Assembly: GCA_949130495.1 (NCBI GenBank)
Contig: OX422215.1
Location: 10,207,302 to 10,271,301, forward strand
Source: Sambucus nigra
Lineage: Eukaryota; Streptophyta; Magnoliopsida; Dipsacales; Adoxaceae
Reading direction: 5' to 3'
Length of the DNA stretch: 64,000 nt
In this document: one piece after another, positions 31,412-43,535 of the stretch
Numbering within the stretch: position 1 is the first letter of the stretch
How the letters are laid out: every line of letters starts with the position of its first letter
Notes under the pieces: generated by a model
Told to the model about the DNA's origin: nothing
Database searches by the model: none
What the model saw: only the letters and a program-made list of their open reading frames with translations
Translations under genes and position numbers: made by a program

Positions 31412-32686
31412 GGAAAGTGGATGGATACCAGACTCAGAAAAAGTAGCAGGGGAACGGACGGAACTCCAGGGTGATTTGACTGAAGATCGAAGCCCATAAG
31501 GAGTCAGGCCAAGGGAATGCGATCGACCTGAGAAGGCATAAAATGGGATTTATTTTGGACAAAAAAAGGGTGAAAATATTTTTGACAATTTTTTCTTTTC
31601 TTTTTGAGATTGAAAGAAAAAATATTTTTGAATTTTTGATAAAGAAGGGAGACATGTTTTTGAATTTTTGATAAAGAAGGGAGAAATGTTTCGGGAGACG
31701 GGTCTCAGCATGATTATTATTATTATGTTCTCACTTGTATTAAATTCTCCTAAATGTAAAATGAAATGCTAGACGGGACCTGAGCCTAGAAAAGTTGTGT
31801 TTGTAACATATGCAAAGCTATGGCTGGACTTGTAACTAGGCTCACGGGCAGGGTCCCATTTTAAAAATGAGCGAAAATTTAGGTGGCAGGCCGACCCAGA
31901 ATTTTAGCACAGTTTCAGGTCAAAACCAAAAATCTAACATGTGTGTCCTAGGCTTGACACCTATATGCGGGTATGCAGTTGGTTGGGTGAATCAAAAAAG
32001 GTTCCCTCTTTGGCGTGGCTTCTACGATATACGTCTTTGATTTTGAGGGCAATCGGTATGTGTGGACAAGCCATTTGATATACCTGAGTGTACGTGAATT
32101 GCCTCACTATATACGTCGTGGGGACGGTACATGTGAGAGAGGATTCAATATACTCGGTGTACGTGAATGAGTTCCCTGCGATATACCTCTCATCATAACT
32201 TCGGTCAAGCGGTACGATGCGGGAGGAACCGTTCGATATACGTCGAAGATACTTGGCCAATGGAAGGTGAGAGTCATATCGCTTAGGCTAACTGCGCCTT
32301 GCCGGACCAGCGCCCATCACGAAGTGATCCTCCAGTTATCGGACAAAATTTGGTCAATAACAATGCTCTTTAGTGATGTCGCGTGAATCATGCATGATTC
32401 TAGTAGTATCTTATGATGAGAGTATCTTTCTTGATCATGCTAAACTGGGGGCAAAGTACAAGTACCAATGGTATACAAAGTATGGATGGGTGATGTGTGC
32501 AACATGGGGACATATGTGATCCTAGGTGCACGTAGTGTGAAGTGTACATGGAGAATCTTCTACAAGTGTGTGAATAGAAGCATAAGCATGAGGTACACAT
32601 GAATAGAAAAAGGGGCATGAAAAATAGGGAAAAATATAAGCAAATATAACACCCATGTAAATAGAGTTTAGCCCTCAAAATAAAAA
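31412..32686 (-). other. Element C 5' leader
   Basis: About 1.27 kb of non-coding sequence lies between the primer site and gag. It contains a duplicated stretch near 31600-31690 (GAATTTTTGATAAAGAAGGG twice). A block at 31960-32260 has GATATACGTC-like motifs recurring about every 40-60 bp. Confidence 0.6.
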
Positions 32687-32705
32687 GTCCTTAGTGGAGT
32701 TGCCA
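32687..32705 (-). other. Primer-binding site of element C (non-Met type)
   Basis: The minus strand reads TGGCAACTCCACTAAGGAC, three bases inside the 5' LTR. It resembles the TGGCGACTCCGCTGGGGA site of Tat/Ogre elements rather than the tRNA-Met site seen in A, D and F. The differences are mostly transitions. Confidence 0.78.
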
Positions 32706-32708
32706 CTA

Positions 32709-34803
32709 TGGCCATCCCCGGATCCTCGCAGCGGGAGGGACAAAGAAGAGGGGCGTATTCAACGTCGAGAGGATCTTGGTCCCACATATCCCTCTTGAGA
32801 GCGCTTCGACCGGCGTCGGTGATGAGATGAAAAATGTAGAGAGATGGAGTCGCCAATTTATTTTACTCAAAATAGACAAAAGAAAAGGGAGCCTTCCCGA
32901 AGGACAACATCCAAAGACATGCTGATACATACGAAACCAAAATGATTCAAAAAGGGTCTAGAGGCTAAGTTACGAAATGGGAAGGTGTTAGGAACCCATT
33001 CCGCCGTTACGGTCTCTCATGGGTTATTGTTATTTTCCTTTATTTCCCCGTGATATGTGTGCATGTGTATATGTAGTGGAGATAGGAATCATCGACTTTT
33101 ATCATCGAAGAGATAAAGCGAGTCATCCATAGGAATGTTTCTAAAATCAATATTAGAAAATATTATATACGCGATTATCCTAATGTTGATCATTATAATG
33201 GGAAAATAACGCATATGGAATAATACGCCACTAAAAACAAATATATGTATACGTAAACATGTAGAATCTAAGAGAGTTAAGTTTAAAGAATATAGAAAAA
33301 TAGAAAAAAAGTAGGAATATGACTCGGGTCTTGGGTTTTACCCCGAGACGCCTACGTAGCCTATAGATGCATCAAAGTCCATGTAGTTCCTATGCAAAAT
33401 GAGGGGTGGGATTCATCCCATAAATCCAACCGGGGACTTCTCTTATATTTGTGTGTGTGTAAAAAAGTGTTTTAGTTCTGAGAAAAGTGTGAGAATTCCC
33501 GTTTGGAATTTATGAGCAAACCCTATTTTTCTTGTTTTTTGGGTTTTATTTATATGAAAATAAGCGATGTGCAATAATACTAGATAAAAAAGTATATTAG
33601 GACATGTGAGATGAGAGAATAAAAGTGAAAAACAAATTAATGCGAATTTAGGAGAATTTAAAGAGAGAGTTGAAAAGGTTGGACCTTCTTGGAGATCTTT
33701 AGCTTGATCTTGGATGTTGTAGAGCAACCCTTGCACTTGGGCGACGATGAAGGGTGTTTAATTCACCAAGTTTGATGAAAAGGATGATGAAAAGTGAAGG
33801 TTGGAAAAGGATTTGGATGTGGAAATCACGCTGACTTCGAGAGGGGTTTTCTGAGCTCGCTGAGAGTGATGGGTTTCAGATCTTCTTCTTTTTTCAACGA
33901 GGGTAGGCCCTCCTTTTTATAGGCCCAGGGCATTGCCAATCATCATAGCCCTGGTCCTTCCAATCGGCATGTGTGTTTAGGCACACTGCCGATAGGCATG
34001 GTTTGGAACCTGCCGTTTGGCAGTCTCTTTCAGGTTCCTTTGGAAAATCGGTCGTAGAGTGCAAACCATTGATCCGAATCGTGCACATGGAAAAACATTG
34101 GAAAGGTCTTCAGATACCTTAGAAAGTATTTTGGACTGCTCCTGGGTCCGGGAGTTGACTTTGGGTCAAATGTGGCTCGGAAGCGTTCGTCGATCCTTTA
34201 GACGGGGAATCGTCGAACGCAAACGCATCGTTCGCCCGCATGGTAAATCAAAATCACGCACGGGGTGGACCGTTGGAAAGGTTAGGAGATGTACTTCGAC
34301 ATTCAAAAGAGCTTGACTCAGTTCAGGGAGTTGACTTTGGTTAATCGAGGCCTAGAAGCATTTGGTGACCTTTCAATGTAAAACGGATCGTTCGTCCGTA
34401 CCGTAAGTCATAATCGCGAACGGGGAAAACGGTTGGAATGGGGTTTTAGTTCCCTTCAAAGATTCATTCAGTCTTGGTCGAGCTAAAGAGTTGACTTTGG
34501 TCAAATGGAGCCTAGGAGCATCCGCTGACCTCCTGATCAAGTTTCGGGGGAAAACGAGTCGTTCGTCTGCACCGTAAGTCAGAATTGCGCACGGGACATA
34601 CCGTTGGAAAGGGGATTCAGTGCTCTTTGAAGATTCATTCAGTCTTGATCGAGCTGAAGAGTTTGACTTTTGGTCAAATGGAGCCTGGGAGTGCCCGGTG
34701 ACCTCTAAGTCAGTACCCGGGATATGACTTAGGTTTGTAATGATGAGGGGAGGTGCTAGGAAACCTACGGAGAGGTTAGGGGTGTTAGAATGGGGTGTCT
34801 ACA
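32709..34803 (-). repeat. 5' LTR of element C
   Basis: It matches 15873-17980. The plus strand runs from TGGCCATCC to GGTGTCTACA. It carries a minus-strand TATA at 33912-33921, four repeats of about 165 bp at 34060-34730 and a short (TG)n near 33450. Many differences from the 3' LTR indicate an old insertion; I did not compute a divergence. Confidence 0.9.
33912..33921 (-). promoter_or_regulatory. TATA box of the 5' LTR of element C
   Basis: Minus-strand TATAAAAAGG followed by AGGG. Transcription would run leftward through the leader, gag and pol. Confidence 0.72.
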
Positions 34804-34819
34804 AGTATATTTATATATT

Positions 34820-35387
34820 TGGAGAGGATCACAAGTGAGACCCAAAATTAAACTTTTTAACGAACCTTAACAAAAAACACCTAACAACCCATTAATTTTA
34901 ATTCCTATATTGTAATTGGTCCGCGCCAACGGCAATGGACACGTGTATCGATCAAATATTTTTTTTACACACCCCCACCCCCATATAGGGATCGGATCAC
35001 AAGTGAACCTAAAAACCGAACTTTTAAATAAACCTTAACAAAAAACACCTAACAACCCATTAATTTTAATTCATATGGTATAATTGGTCGGTGCCAGGGG
35101 CAACAGACACGCGTGTGACCCGAGACCCCCTTACCCCCCCTACGCCCCTACCCCCACCATGGCGGTCCACTAGTTAAAAAATATTAAGTTGATGGAATGT
35201 TTACTCAAGGGTAAGGGCTGCCATGATAGGGGTGGGGGTGTAAAAAAATATTCGATCGGCACACGTGTCCGTTGTCGCTGGCGCGGACCAATTACAACAT
35301 AGGAATTAAAATTAATGAGTTGTTAGGTTTTTTTTTGTTAAGGTTCATTAAAAGTTTCAATTTTTAGGTTCACTTATGATCCTATCC

Positions 35388-35388
<1 letters not shown>
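34820..35388. mobile_element. Foldback (MITE-like) element 1, three related arms
   Basis: The left end TGGAGAGGATCACAAGTGA is matched in reverse complement by the right end TCACTTATGATCCTATCCA. The inverted similarity extends about 150 bp, through ACCTAACAACCCATTAAT and GACACGTGT. A second, direct copy of the left arm lies at about 34988-35114. It has no coding capacity. The right flank is (TA)n and the left flank is TATATATTT. Confidence 0.8.
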
Positions 35389-35439
<51 letters not shown>

Positions 35440-35782
35440 GCAGGCTCCTATGCACAGTAAGTTTGCACAGTGCTGACGCACACCAATTTTTTAAAGCATT
35501 AAAAAAAATATTTTTTAGTTGATTTTTTTTATGTGATATTTAAACATTTCAACGGACCCATGTAAAAAAAATCAGCTCAAAATTTTTTTTTTGCTATTTT
35601 TAAAAAATCGGTCAAACTTCGCATCTTTTAAAGTGCTTAAAAGCAGCGAAAGTTTGACCGATTTTTTAAAAATAGCAAAAAACGTGTTTTTAGATGTTTA
35701 TCTATCACACAAAAAAATCAACTCAAAAATATTTTTTTTACTATTTTAAAAAAATGATGTGCAAACTTAATGTTCATATGAG

Positions 35783-35858
<76 letters not shown>
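35388..35858. mobile_element. Foldback element 2 bounded by mirror-image microsatellites
   Basis: The core 35442-35785 begins AGGCTCCTATG and ends CATATGAGCCT, with a central stem of about 33 bp (35590-35622 against 35645-35680). The microsatellites are part of the symmetry: (TA)n then (GA)n on the left (35388-35439), and (CT)n then (TA)n on the right (35784-35858). This resembles MITE-like micron elements that sit in TA repeats. The open frames here are simple-sequence artefacts. Confidence 0.75.
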
Positions 35859-35859
<1 letters not shown>

Positions 35860-36464
35860 AACAACACACAAATTAAATGTTGTTCAGGGTTGCCATTCTT
35901 TTCCCCAAATGCCTGTTGACTCGCTCCTCTATACAATTCTATAGTTTTAATATGCCGATAAGCAGTTCTAAACGAGGCCATAATATCCTATCCCAATCTA
36001 TTTGTCATCATCAAACTCCATCTTTGGCTTAATTTCTGTGTTTTACTTCAATATTATAATAGCTACTGTTGTTGAATGTGAAATAATAAGGATAAGTCCT
36101 AAGAACAATAAGCCAAATTATGATAGTTTTGGTAGAGGTGGGGGTTAAATGAAATCATATGCTAATGTTTTTGTTGTATTTGAATGTATATGGAAATCTA
36201 TTAAATGAGTTGTTTGTTCTTAAATACAGCATAGATACTTGATGGTAATATTCAATGAAAGTATATAAAGAGATTTAGATTGTACTAAACTTTGTAAGTT
36301 GATTGTTTTAAAATATTATTCACATGTTTAACACAGTAAGTGGAGACAGTATAATATAAATACAACAATTCTTTTCATTACTCAAAGTTTAAAATTTTAT
36401 TTTCGGTTAATATTGTAATAAATAATTTATAAATAGCCCGCGCATTGCGCAGGGCTAAAACCTA

Positions 36465-36465
<1 letters not shown>
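35859..36465 (+). mobile_element. Non-autonomous Helitron-like fragment, 3' end at 36465
   Basis: The 3' end shows the Helitron pattern: a hairpin (GCCCGCGC / GCGCAGGGC, 36435-36454), a short AT-rich gap, then CTAG at 36462-36465 followed by T. The 5' end is not certain; a TC-start near 35823 is possible. No Rep/helicase coding. Confidence 0.62.
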
Positions 36466-36522
<57 letters not shown>

Positions 36523-37006
36523 GAGCTTGGTGGGGAAGATTTAATACATGTCAGAAGATGAAGAGATATGGATGTTAAGGGAGTAAAAATGGAGAAGCGT
36601 TATTGAGAAGTGAGAGAGAAAAGGAACATGACTTTTTGTTCATCCGTCTTTTGGTTTTCAATAAATATGATATTTACTTGCAGAGAAAACTAAGAGAAAA
36701 CTAATGGACATAAGGTTTATTGACGGTTTATCAACTCCCGAATTAATGGAGAAGAAAGGGAATTTATAACTCTAATACTACTCAAATAGAGTTATAATAT
36801 AGATATAAATTCCCCTACAGTTTAATTTCAGCTACTCAATTGATTTGAATTTGTTTTCAAACATATTATATATGGGACCATTTGGCAACAACTCATAAAC
36901 TTCTATGTTTTTTATTTATCTTACAATTTAATTTCAATCCCATTTTTTTTCTTTGATTACAACAAAGTTTGTAAAGCGCCTACGCATCGCGGGGGCTACA
37001 ATTTAG
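36466..37006 (+). mobile_element. Second, degenerate Helitron-like fragment
   Basis: It starts in a (TA)n run (36466-36518) and ends with GCGCCTACGCATCGCGGG followed by CTACAATTTAG and T at 37006-37007. The hairpin is imperfect and the end reads TTAG rather than CTAG, so this call is weaker than the first. Confidence 0.42.
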
Positions 37007-38676
37007 TGATATTTAATTTTAAGATAACCCCTATGAATTGTACATGAGACTGGACACTTTATGTATGAAGAAAATTTACACACTTATAACAATAACAACA
37101 CACTAATAACTATAACTCACATTAGTCCATCACACGAACAAAAAAATAAATTTATCAAAATTACACCAGACCACCTAATATTCTCTCCCTTCTCTCACTC
37201 TAAGTGTTGAGTGCTTGTTTCTTCACTCCCCACCAGACAACCATTATTCTAAGGAGATTCTCTTGAGAAAAGTTACTATTACTGTTGTGAAGTTCATCTT
37301 CTTGCACGAGCTGGTTCTAGCTTGATCTCCATTTTTACCAAAAAGGGAAGGTTTTACCAGTTGCAGTTCTAGAAGCTCTTGAAAACCTTGAAGGCAGAGT
37401 TCATCCTAGTGGGTCACACCTCACTCTTTCCAGTAATTCATAAACCTTAGTCACACTACGCTCTTATAAATAACTAACATTTATTGATTATTTCTAATCT
37501 CCATTAACCCTATTTGTAACAGAAAGAGAACAATTGGTTGTGTTAGTTCTCTACAACGCTTTCAACTATTAATTTTTTGGATTTTTGTTCAAACAGGTGT
37601 TCGTGGTATACGATGCTCTACGTATCTTTCACTTATTACTATCGTATAATATGACTACTTGATTAATTTTTACACGTTTTAATTATTAATTTTGATATAT
37701 AAGGGGGAAGAAGAAACAAAGGTAGTATCAGCGCCTGAGATCCCACTGAATGTCCCCGAGGACGAAATATAAGTGTATGATAAAGACTTTCAATTCTCAA
37801 AAGTCAAAACTTTTGTTTTTAATCCATTTAGTTTGGATTGATTCAAGTTACCCATAAAGGCATAAATCCTCCCCCAAAATATATCCATTACTCTCTTATG
37901 TTCCTATATAGATATGTTTGTTTCATATTTGTTTTGTTTGGTATAAACTTAGTGATTTGGAATACAAAAAAGTGTTAAATATATGAAGGTATATATTGAT
38001 TCAATTTGGAGAACAAATAGGACAGAAAATATTTCAAATGTAATGGACCACTCAATTCAACATGAGCAGGTGTTTAGTTCTTGTCCTATTTTGCTTTCAA
38101 CTATAATGGACTATTAGTATTAACAGTAAGAAAATTTAGGACTATTAACAGTAAGAAAATTTGTTATAAACAACAATATAATATTTAGTACAACAATATA
38201 ATATTTAAGACTAAACTATATTTTGTGAAAACAATAAATATAATTTGTGAAAACAACAGTATATTATGTGAAAACAACACTATAAATAGTTGAAACATCA
38301 CTATAATTTGCCAAAAACAACACTATATTATGTGAAAACAACACTATAAACAACTGAAACAACAATATAATATGTGAAAAATACACTATATTATGTTAAA
38401 GAACACTATAAACAACTAAAATAGCACTATAACATGTGAAAACAACACTACAAATAGGACAGTTAGGAAAACATGATTAGGGATCTGAAACAACACTATA
38501 AACAACATTGTCTTAATATTTAGGACAAATTTAATGGGACAGGTATGACTGTTTTATCTCAAAGTTAAACGTGATACCTCATTAACTTATCCGCCCAAAC
38601 ATGATATGGGGTGGTAAATTCAAATTTTAGAGAGGACCAAAACGGTTAGTTCACTTTTCTACGCTTTAATTGAGAG
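37007..38676. other. AT-rich sequence without a recognised gene
   Basis: No coding frame of note. Near 37726 a GTAGTATCAGCGCC motif after ACAAAG weakly recalls a degenerate tRNA-Met primer site, so 37170-37725 could be a decayed LTR; this is unproven. A degenerate short repeat lies at 38110-38500. Confidence 0.5.
38110..38500. repeat. Degenerate short repeats (ACAACACTATA motif)
   Basis: About 12 to 15 imperfect units of 20-25 bp are built on GTGAAAACAACACTATAAAC. They are irregular in length, suggesting an old minisatellite. Confidence 0.75.
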
Positions 38677-39966
38677 TGCGCTTTTCCTTCAATAGATAAA
38701 CTTGTTTAATTAAATTCTAAATCTTAACCCAATTCTAGTAACAACCCTAGATCATACAACTACATGATTATAATTGAAGCAGATACTATGCATGCAACAC
38801 ATCAAACAATCAAAAACAAAGAAATGAGGAAAAATCCCCTAAGGGGCAAAACCATTTATTTCCATTATAAATTGTAAATGCCGATTTACACGGATTATAA
38901 TGAAAATACAAAGAGTGACATACGAAATACCCACAGGTGTCAACTCAATGTCATCGGCTAGAGACCCAGCAATAGATCCAAATGTCCAACAATGGAAATT
39001 CCTTCCTCTCCAGAAAATATCCTTTATCGGTAGTAGGATTTGTAGCTAGGGTTTTGAAACGATTCACAAGGTGTTTGGGAAGATTGGTGAATCCTATGGC
39101 GTGTTTGGGAAACCCAGATAATGAAGACTTGATTACTTGGGGATCTCAAAATCATTTTCAGAAGTCTTAATGAAATGACCCACGAATTTGGGTATTTATA
39201 GGATTCAGATTAAATAGAGGATTGACGCAATTTTATCCAGGCCGGACCGATCCAGTTTTATTGGTCGGATCGATCAGGTATCGAATCGGTTCGTTTCAGC
39301 TTCGGTCCGGGGTCTACTGGTTTTTCAAGAAGCCGGATCAATTCATTTTTCTCAGGGGCCATAACGATTCATTTTCTTGGATGCCCAGATCGGTCCGGTT
39401 CTGCATAAAACCTGCTCTCCTCTGTTGTCTTCTATTCAAGTCCCTGGATCCCAAAAGTAAGCTCATTATGGAACATTATTGTAAATGAGATTATTGTGAT
39501 GTTGCATGATGCTCATACTTTGGATCAAGGCTACATGGATGATCATGTGGCGTCATGGATGATCATATAGACGTGCCGAAATACTGATCGAGCCGAATGT
39601 ACCGGTGGAGACAAATAATTTGAAATCTAGGACAAAATAGAAATGCCTAGAATCTAAAAGTCGGACATTTATAAAATATTTCCTTACAAATATCCCCCTA
39701 TATCTATGCCGATATATACATAAAAAATATGAATTATAAATCCCATAAATCCTATGGCATAAAGTTCTACTATTCCCCAAAACCCATAAATGAGAATACT
39801 GGAGTCATATGCCTTCAAATCTCGAAACAATCCAACTTTTCTTTTCTTTGCCTTCATCAGGGTGTGCAGCATCTATATCCATTATGGTACCTACACACAT
39901 GAAGCAAGAAACAAAATACTCGTGACACGCATTTGATAAAAAATAAGCATAAGAGAATCAATATCA
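38677..39966 (-). repeat. 3' LTR of element D (about 1.29 kb)
   Basis: The plus strand runs from TGCGCTTTTCC to AATCAATATCA. Its first ~97 bp match 46273-46369. The inner edge is fixed by the adjacent purine tract. It contains a stretch at 39235-39410 rich in GGTCCG/GATCGG motifs. The small frames at 38982 and 39222 lie inside the LTR and show no known domain. Confidence 0.8.
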
Positions 39967-40005
39967 ATCTCCCCCATAATTCATTCTCCCCCATTATATG
40001 ATGTC
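39967..40005 (-). other. Double polypurine tract of element D
   Basis: The minus strand shows GGGGGAGAATGAATTATGGG and then GGGGGAGAT, two purine runs close together before the LTR start TGATATTG. Such GGGGGAGA tracts are usual in SIRE-type elements. Confidence 0.8.
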
Positions 40006-41147
40006 CCCAAATACACAAAATGAAGAACATAAATCAATGCAGATGGAGTATGTCACATGGTAATCAAACTTTCTCTTTTTTTAATTTTCAAAATATTTCA
40101 TACATAGATGAACAACAAAGAATCTCACCATGAAAGAACACGAAAATTACCAAGTCGATGATAACAGAAATGTAGGCGTACAAACATAACAAATGTGCAC
40201 GATGAATATTGGATATTCCTAATTAATGAACTAAATATCTTCCTTAGGTGTAAATGTGGTGGAATGATAAGAAATTGACTTAAGAAAATCAACAAATCAA
40301 AGCTCAAAATGATTTTTACACCCATAACGTCCAAAACTATGTAATATTTTTTCAAGACTTTTTAAGAACGTGAAAAATCGCTATAAATAACCAACCAAAC
40401 TCCCTCATATATATTTTTCTTTTTGAGGTGATCAAACTAAATTCTCAAACTTTTGAGAATTGGTGAAAAGCCTAATTTGTCCCCTAGTTGGCATAAATTT
40501 CTTTTTATTGACTTTAAATTTTTGGGGATGTTTTAAACATCTTTGGACCTCGGATAATTAAAATACCTCATTTTTTAGGTCTAAATTAAACAATGGCTTA
40601 ATGACAAAGGATAAATGAGTACCTTTCGTAGCCCCTCCCCGTTTTTCAAATTCACACAATCTCACAAAAACGGTTATATCATGCACGCCTTTTATTATCT
40701 TGATTTATAGCATTTGGTTCATTATATAGACATAATTGAGATGAAAACACCCAAGCCAATATGTGATAGGCAAGTGCAATACACAAATAAAATTGTGCAC
40801 GTGTGCAATAAAGGAGATAATGAGACAAACATGTAGAAGATATCACTAATTGTATCTCAATGACTCCATACATTATAAAGCACGTGGATTAAATGAAGTA
40901 TCATCTCAGAAGACTATCAAACAATCACATGGAATATGAAAAGATGTGGTAACTTTGGCTATCTTAAATGTTCATCCATAAAAGGTGAAAAAATACAAAA
41001 ATATTTTTGTGTTTTTCAAAAGTTTATCAAAAAACAAAATCTTTTTGGATTTTTCAAATAACTGATACAAATGATACAAACTAGCAACATAATCAGAATG
41101 ATGTGAATATGAATCAATGCAACCTATGGTAGACACGGCCCATCCCC
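40006..41147 (-). other. Element D region between pol and 3' LTR
   Basis: About 1.14 kb of AT-rich sequence without a coding pattern. SIRE-type elements can carry an envelope-like frame here; I see none. Confidence 0.65.
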
Positions 41148-41947
41148 TCAGTCAACTATGCAAATTCTTAAAGATTTCCTAAGACTCTCGAATCTAAGGG
41201 CATCTAAAGGCTTCGTGAATATATCGGCTAACTGATGGTCGGTGTAAATGAAACTCAAGGATACGACTTTTTCTTCAGCAAGCTCAAGGATAAAGTGATC
41301 GCGTATCATAATGTGTTTTGTGGCGAATGCTAGACTAGATTTAGGGATATGTGTATCGTGCTCATGTTATAACAATAAATAGTCATGGTGTCCTGTGAAA
41401 TCCCATAATCCTCCAGCATCTACTTCATCCACATTAGTTGCGTGCAACAACTCTCGATGACTATGTACTCAACCTCCGCAGTGGACAAATAGATGGAGTT
41501 TTTCGTCTTGCTCATCCAGGAGACAAGAGCAAAACCAAAGTAAAAACACCCACCAAAAGTGCTCTTACATCCATCTAAATCCCCGATCCAATCGACATCC
41601 GAATAGGCAGACAATCGACCATTGGTATCAAAGGAATACCAAATTCCGTATGAGACAGTCCCACTCACGTATTTGATAATATGTTTTAGAGATAGTAAGT
41701 GCGACTCTTTTGGGGATGCCAGCAATATCGCCCAAACTCCAACACTAAAGGCAATGTCAGGACGACTGGCATTCAAGTAGAGAAGAATACCTATAATACT
41801 CCGAAATAAGGTTTGCTCTACGTCCTTGCCAGAAGTGTCTTTGCAAAGATTTGTTGAGGTAATCATAGGTGTACGTGTGTTCTTAGCGGAGTCTAAACCA
41901 AATTTCTTCACAAGGTCTCTAGAATACTTGGATTGGGAGATGAACAT
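41148..41947 (-). pseudogene. Element D RNase H
   Basis: Conserved pieces: LLYLNASRPDIAFSVG, LSAYSDVDWIGDLDGCKST, VSWMSKTKNSIYLSTAEVEY and, after a stop near 41420, [19 protein letters not shown] and [16 protein letters not shown]. The end of pol is TGA at 41148-41150. Several residues differ from the family (for example SDVDWIGD for SDADWAGD). Confidence 0.87.
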
Positions 41948-42914
41948 CCCATCCTCTAGTTGACGAACCTAGAGACAAAGGAAGAAAGTAAGCTCACCAA
42001 CCATGCTCATTTTAAACTCACTCTCCATCTATCCCTCAAAGTCTAGAGCATGGAAGGAGCACGTGGATCCAAAGACTATGTCATCCATATAGACCTGGTC
42101 AACGAAAATAGCACCGTCTTCCCTCCCGGCAAACAATGTCTTATCTATTCCCCCTCTTTTGAAGCCACGATCTAAGAGATAGGAAGTAAGCTTCTCGTAC
42201 CAAGCACGGGGTGCTTACATAAGACTATATAGGGATTTTCTCAGATAATAGACGTGTTCTGGATGCTTAGGGTCTTCAAACCCTTTTGGCTATTCCACGT
42301 AAACATCCTCCTGTAGAATGCCATTCATAAAGTCACTCTTGACATCCATATAATATAACTTGAAGTGCAGATGACATACGATGGCGAGTAGTAAAAGAAC
42401 GGACTCAAGCTTCACAGCAGGAGAAAATGTCTCCTCAAAGTCTACACCCTCAATCTGTGTGTATCCCTGAGCAACTAACCTAGCCTTATTTCTTATGATG
42501 GTACCATACTCATCCATTTTGTCCTTGAAGATCCATTTGGTACCAATACCATTAGTCTCACTAGGTCGGGGGACAAGTTCATAAACATCATTTCTTTTAA
42601 ACTGAAGTAACTCATCTTGCATGAAAATAACCCAGTGCTCATACTTGAGTGCTTATTTATGATTCTTAGGCTTGACTTTTGACGTGTAGCACATATTGCT
42701 TACAACGTTATCTATTTGAGCACGAGTATTGACCCCGAGGGTAGGATCTCCCAAAACGGTAGCTGGATCATAACTCTTACGAACCCAAGTAGGTGTGTCC
42801 ACTAAAATAGGAGTAGGGTCTACAGAATGTGTGAGGAACAAGAAAATCACTACCAGAAAGGTTATCATCCTCACACTAAAGGCTAGAGTCAACAAACGTA
42901 GGAGGTTCGTCATC
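41948..42914 (-). pseudogene. Element D reverse transcriptase
   Basis: The frame 42290-42622 holds TKWIFKDKMDEYGTIIRNKA, RLVAQGYTQIEGVDFEETFS and the palm start YYMDVKSDFMNGIL. After a stop at 42290 it continues with GFEDPKHPEHVYYL, and an active site reading VYMDDIVFGST (relatives YVDDI). Both Asp residues remain. More stops follow before RNase H. Confidence 0.87.
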
Positions 42915-43535
42915 TTACACAATGACATTTATTGACTCCATAACCTTAGAGTTGCACAGGTTATAAACCCTGTATGATGTACTGTTCGATGAATATCCTA
43001 ATAATATTTCCTCATCGCTCTGGGAGTCAAACTTTCCTAATTCCTCTATATCCCATAGGATGTAGCATTTTTTCCCAAAAACCAAAAAATATGAAATGTT
43101 GGGTTTCTTACCAGTCCACAATTCATAAGGAATTTTAAGAGTGTGTGGATGAAGATATACCATATTCACCGTATGGCATGCGGTAGAAAATGTCTCTCCC
43201 CAAAATCTCTTTGAAATCTTACGACATAGGAGCATAGATCTAGACATTTTCAGAATCGTTCTATTCTTTCTCTCAACAATCCCATTTTGCTGAGGAGTCT
43301 TCACAACAGAAAACTCATGTCTGATTCCGAGGCTATCACAATAAAGATCTACTTTAGCTTACTTAAATTCAGTTCTGTTGTCACTATGCATTCTGTTAGT
43401 AGTGACACCGTGTTGGTTTTATAGGACACGGAACTTGGTCGTCAAGAACTCAATAACATCGGATCTCTCTCTCATAAAACCTACAATTGAATATCTGGAG
43501 AAATCATCTACCATAACCAAAATATACCTCTTACC
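42915..43535 (-). pseudogene. Element D integrase core and C-terminus
   Basis: KTPQQNGIVERKNRTILKM carries the catalytic Glu. It is followed by SKRFWGETFSTACHTVN, LWTGKKPNISYFLVFGKKC and EEILLGYSSNSTSYRVYN, the usual copia integrase tail. The Asp-bearing part (43305-43535) is frame-broken. Confidence 0.85.

Larger units (their letters stand above)
15873..34803 (-). mobile_element. Element C: Tat-lineage (Ogre/Retand-like) Ty3/gypsy, about 18.9 kb
   Basis: Direct LTRs at 15873-17980 and 32709-34803 flank minus-strand gag, protease, RT, RNase H, a second RNase H and integrase, in that order. The duplicated RNase H, the integrase tail ending HPVNLDRLKNFYP, the non-Met primer site, a tandem array beside the 3' LTR and extra antisense genes are all Tat-lineage traits. 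All core genes contain stops or frame breaks. I found no matching target-site duplication at the two edges. Confidence 0.92.

Noticed and set aside
37170..37760. Possible solo LTR ending in a primer-site-like GTAGTATCAGCGCC
   Set aside because: The match to TGGTATCAGAGC is poor, and no partner LTR or clear TG...CA boundary was found.
38982..39488. Two small plus-strand frames as a host gene
   Set aside because: They lie inside the LTR of element D and resemble no protein I know.
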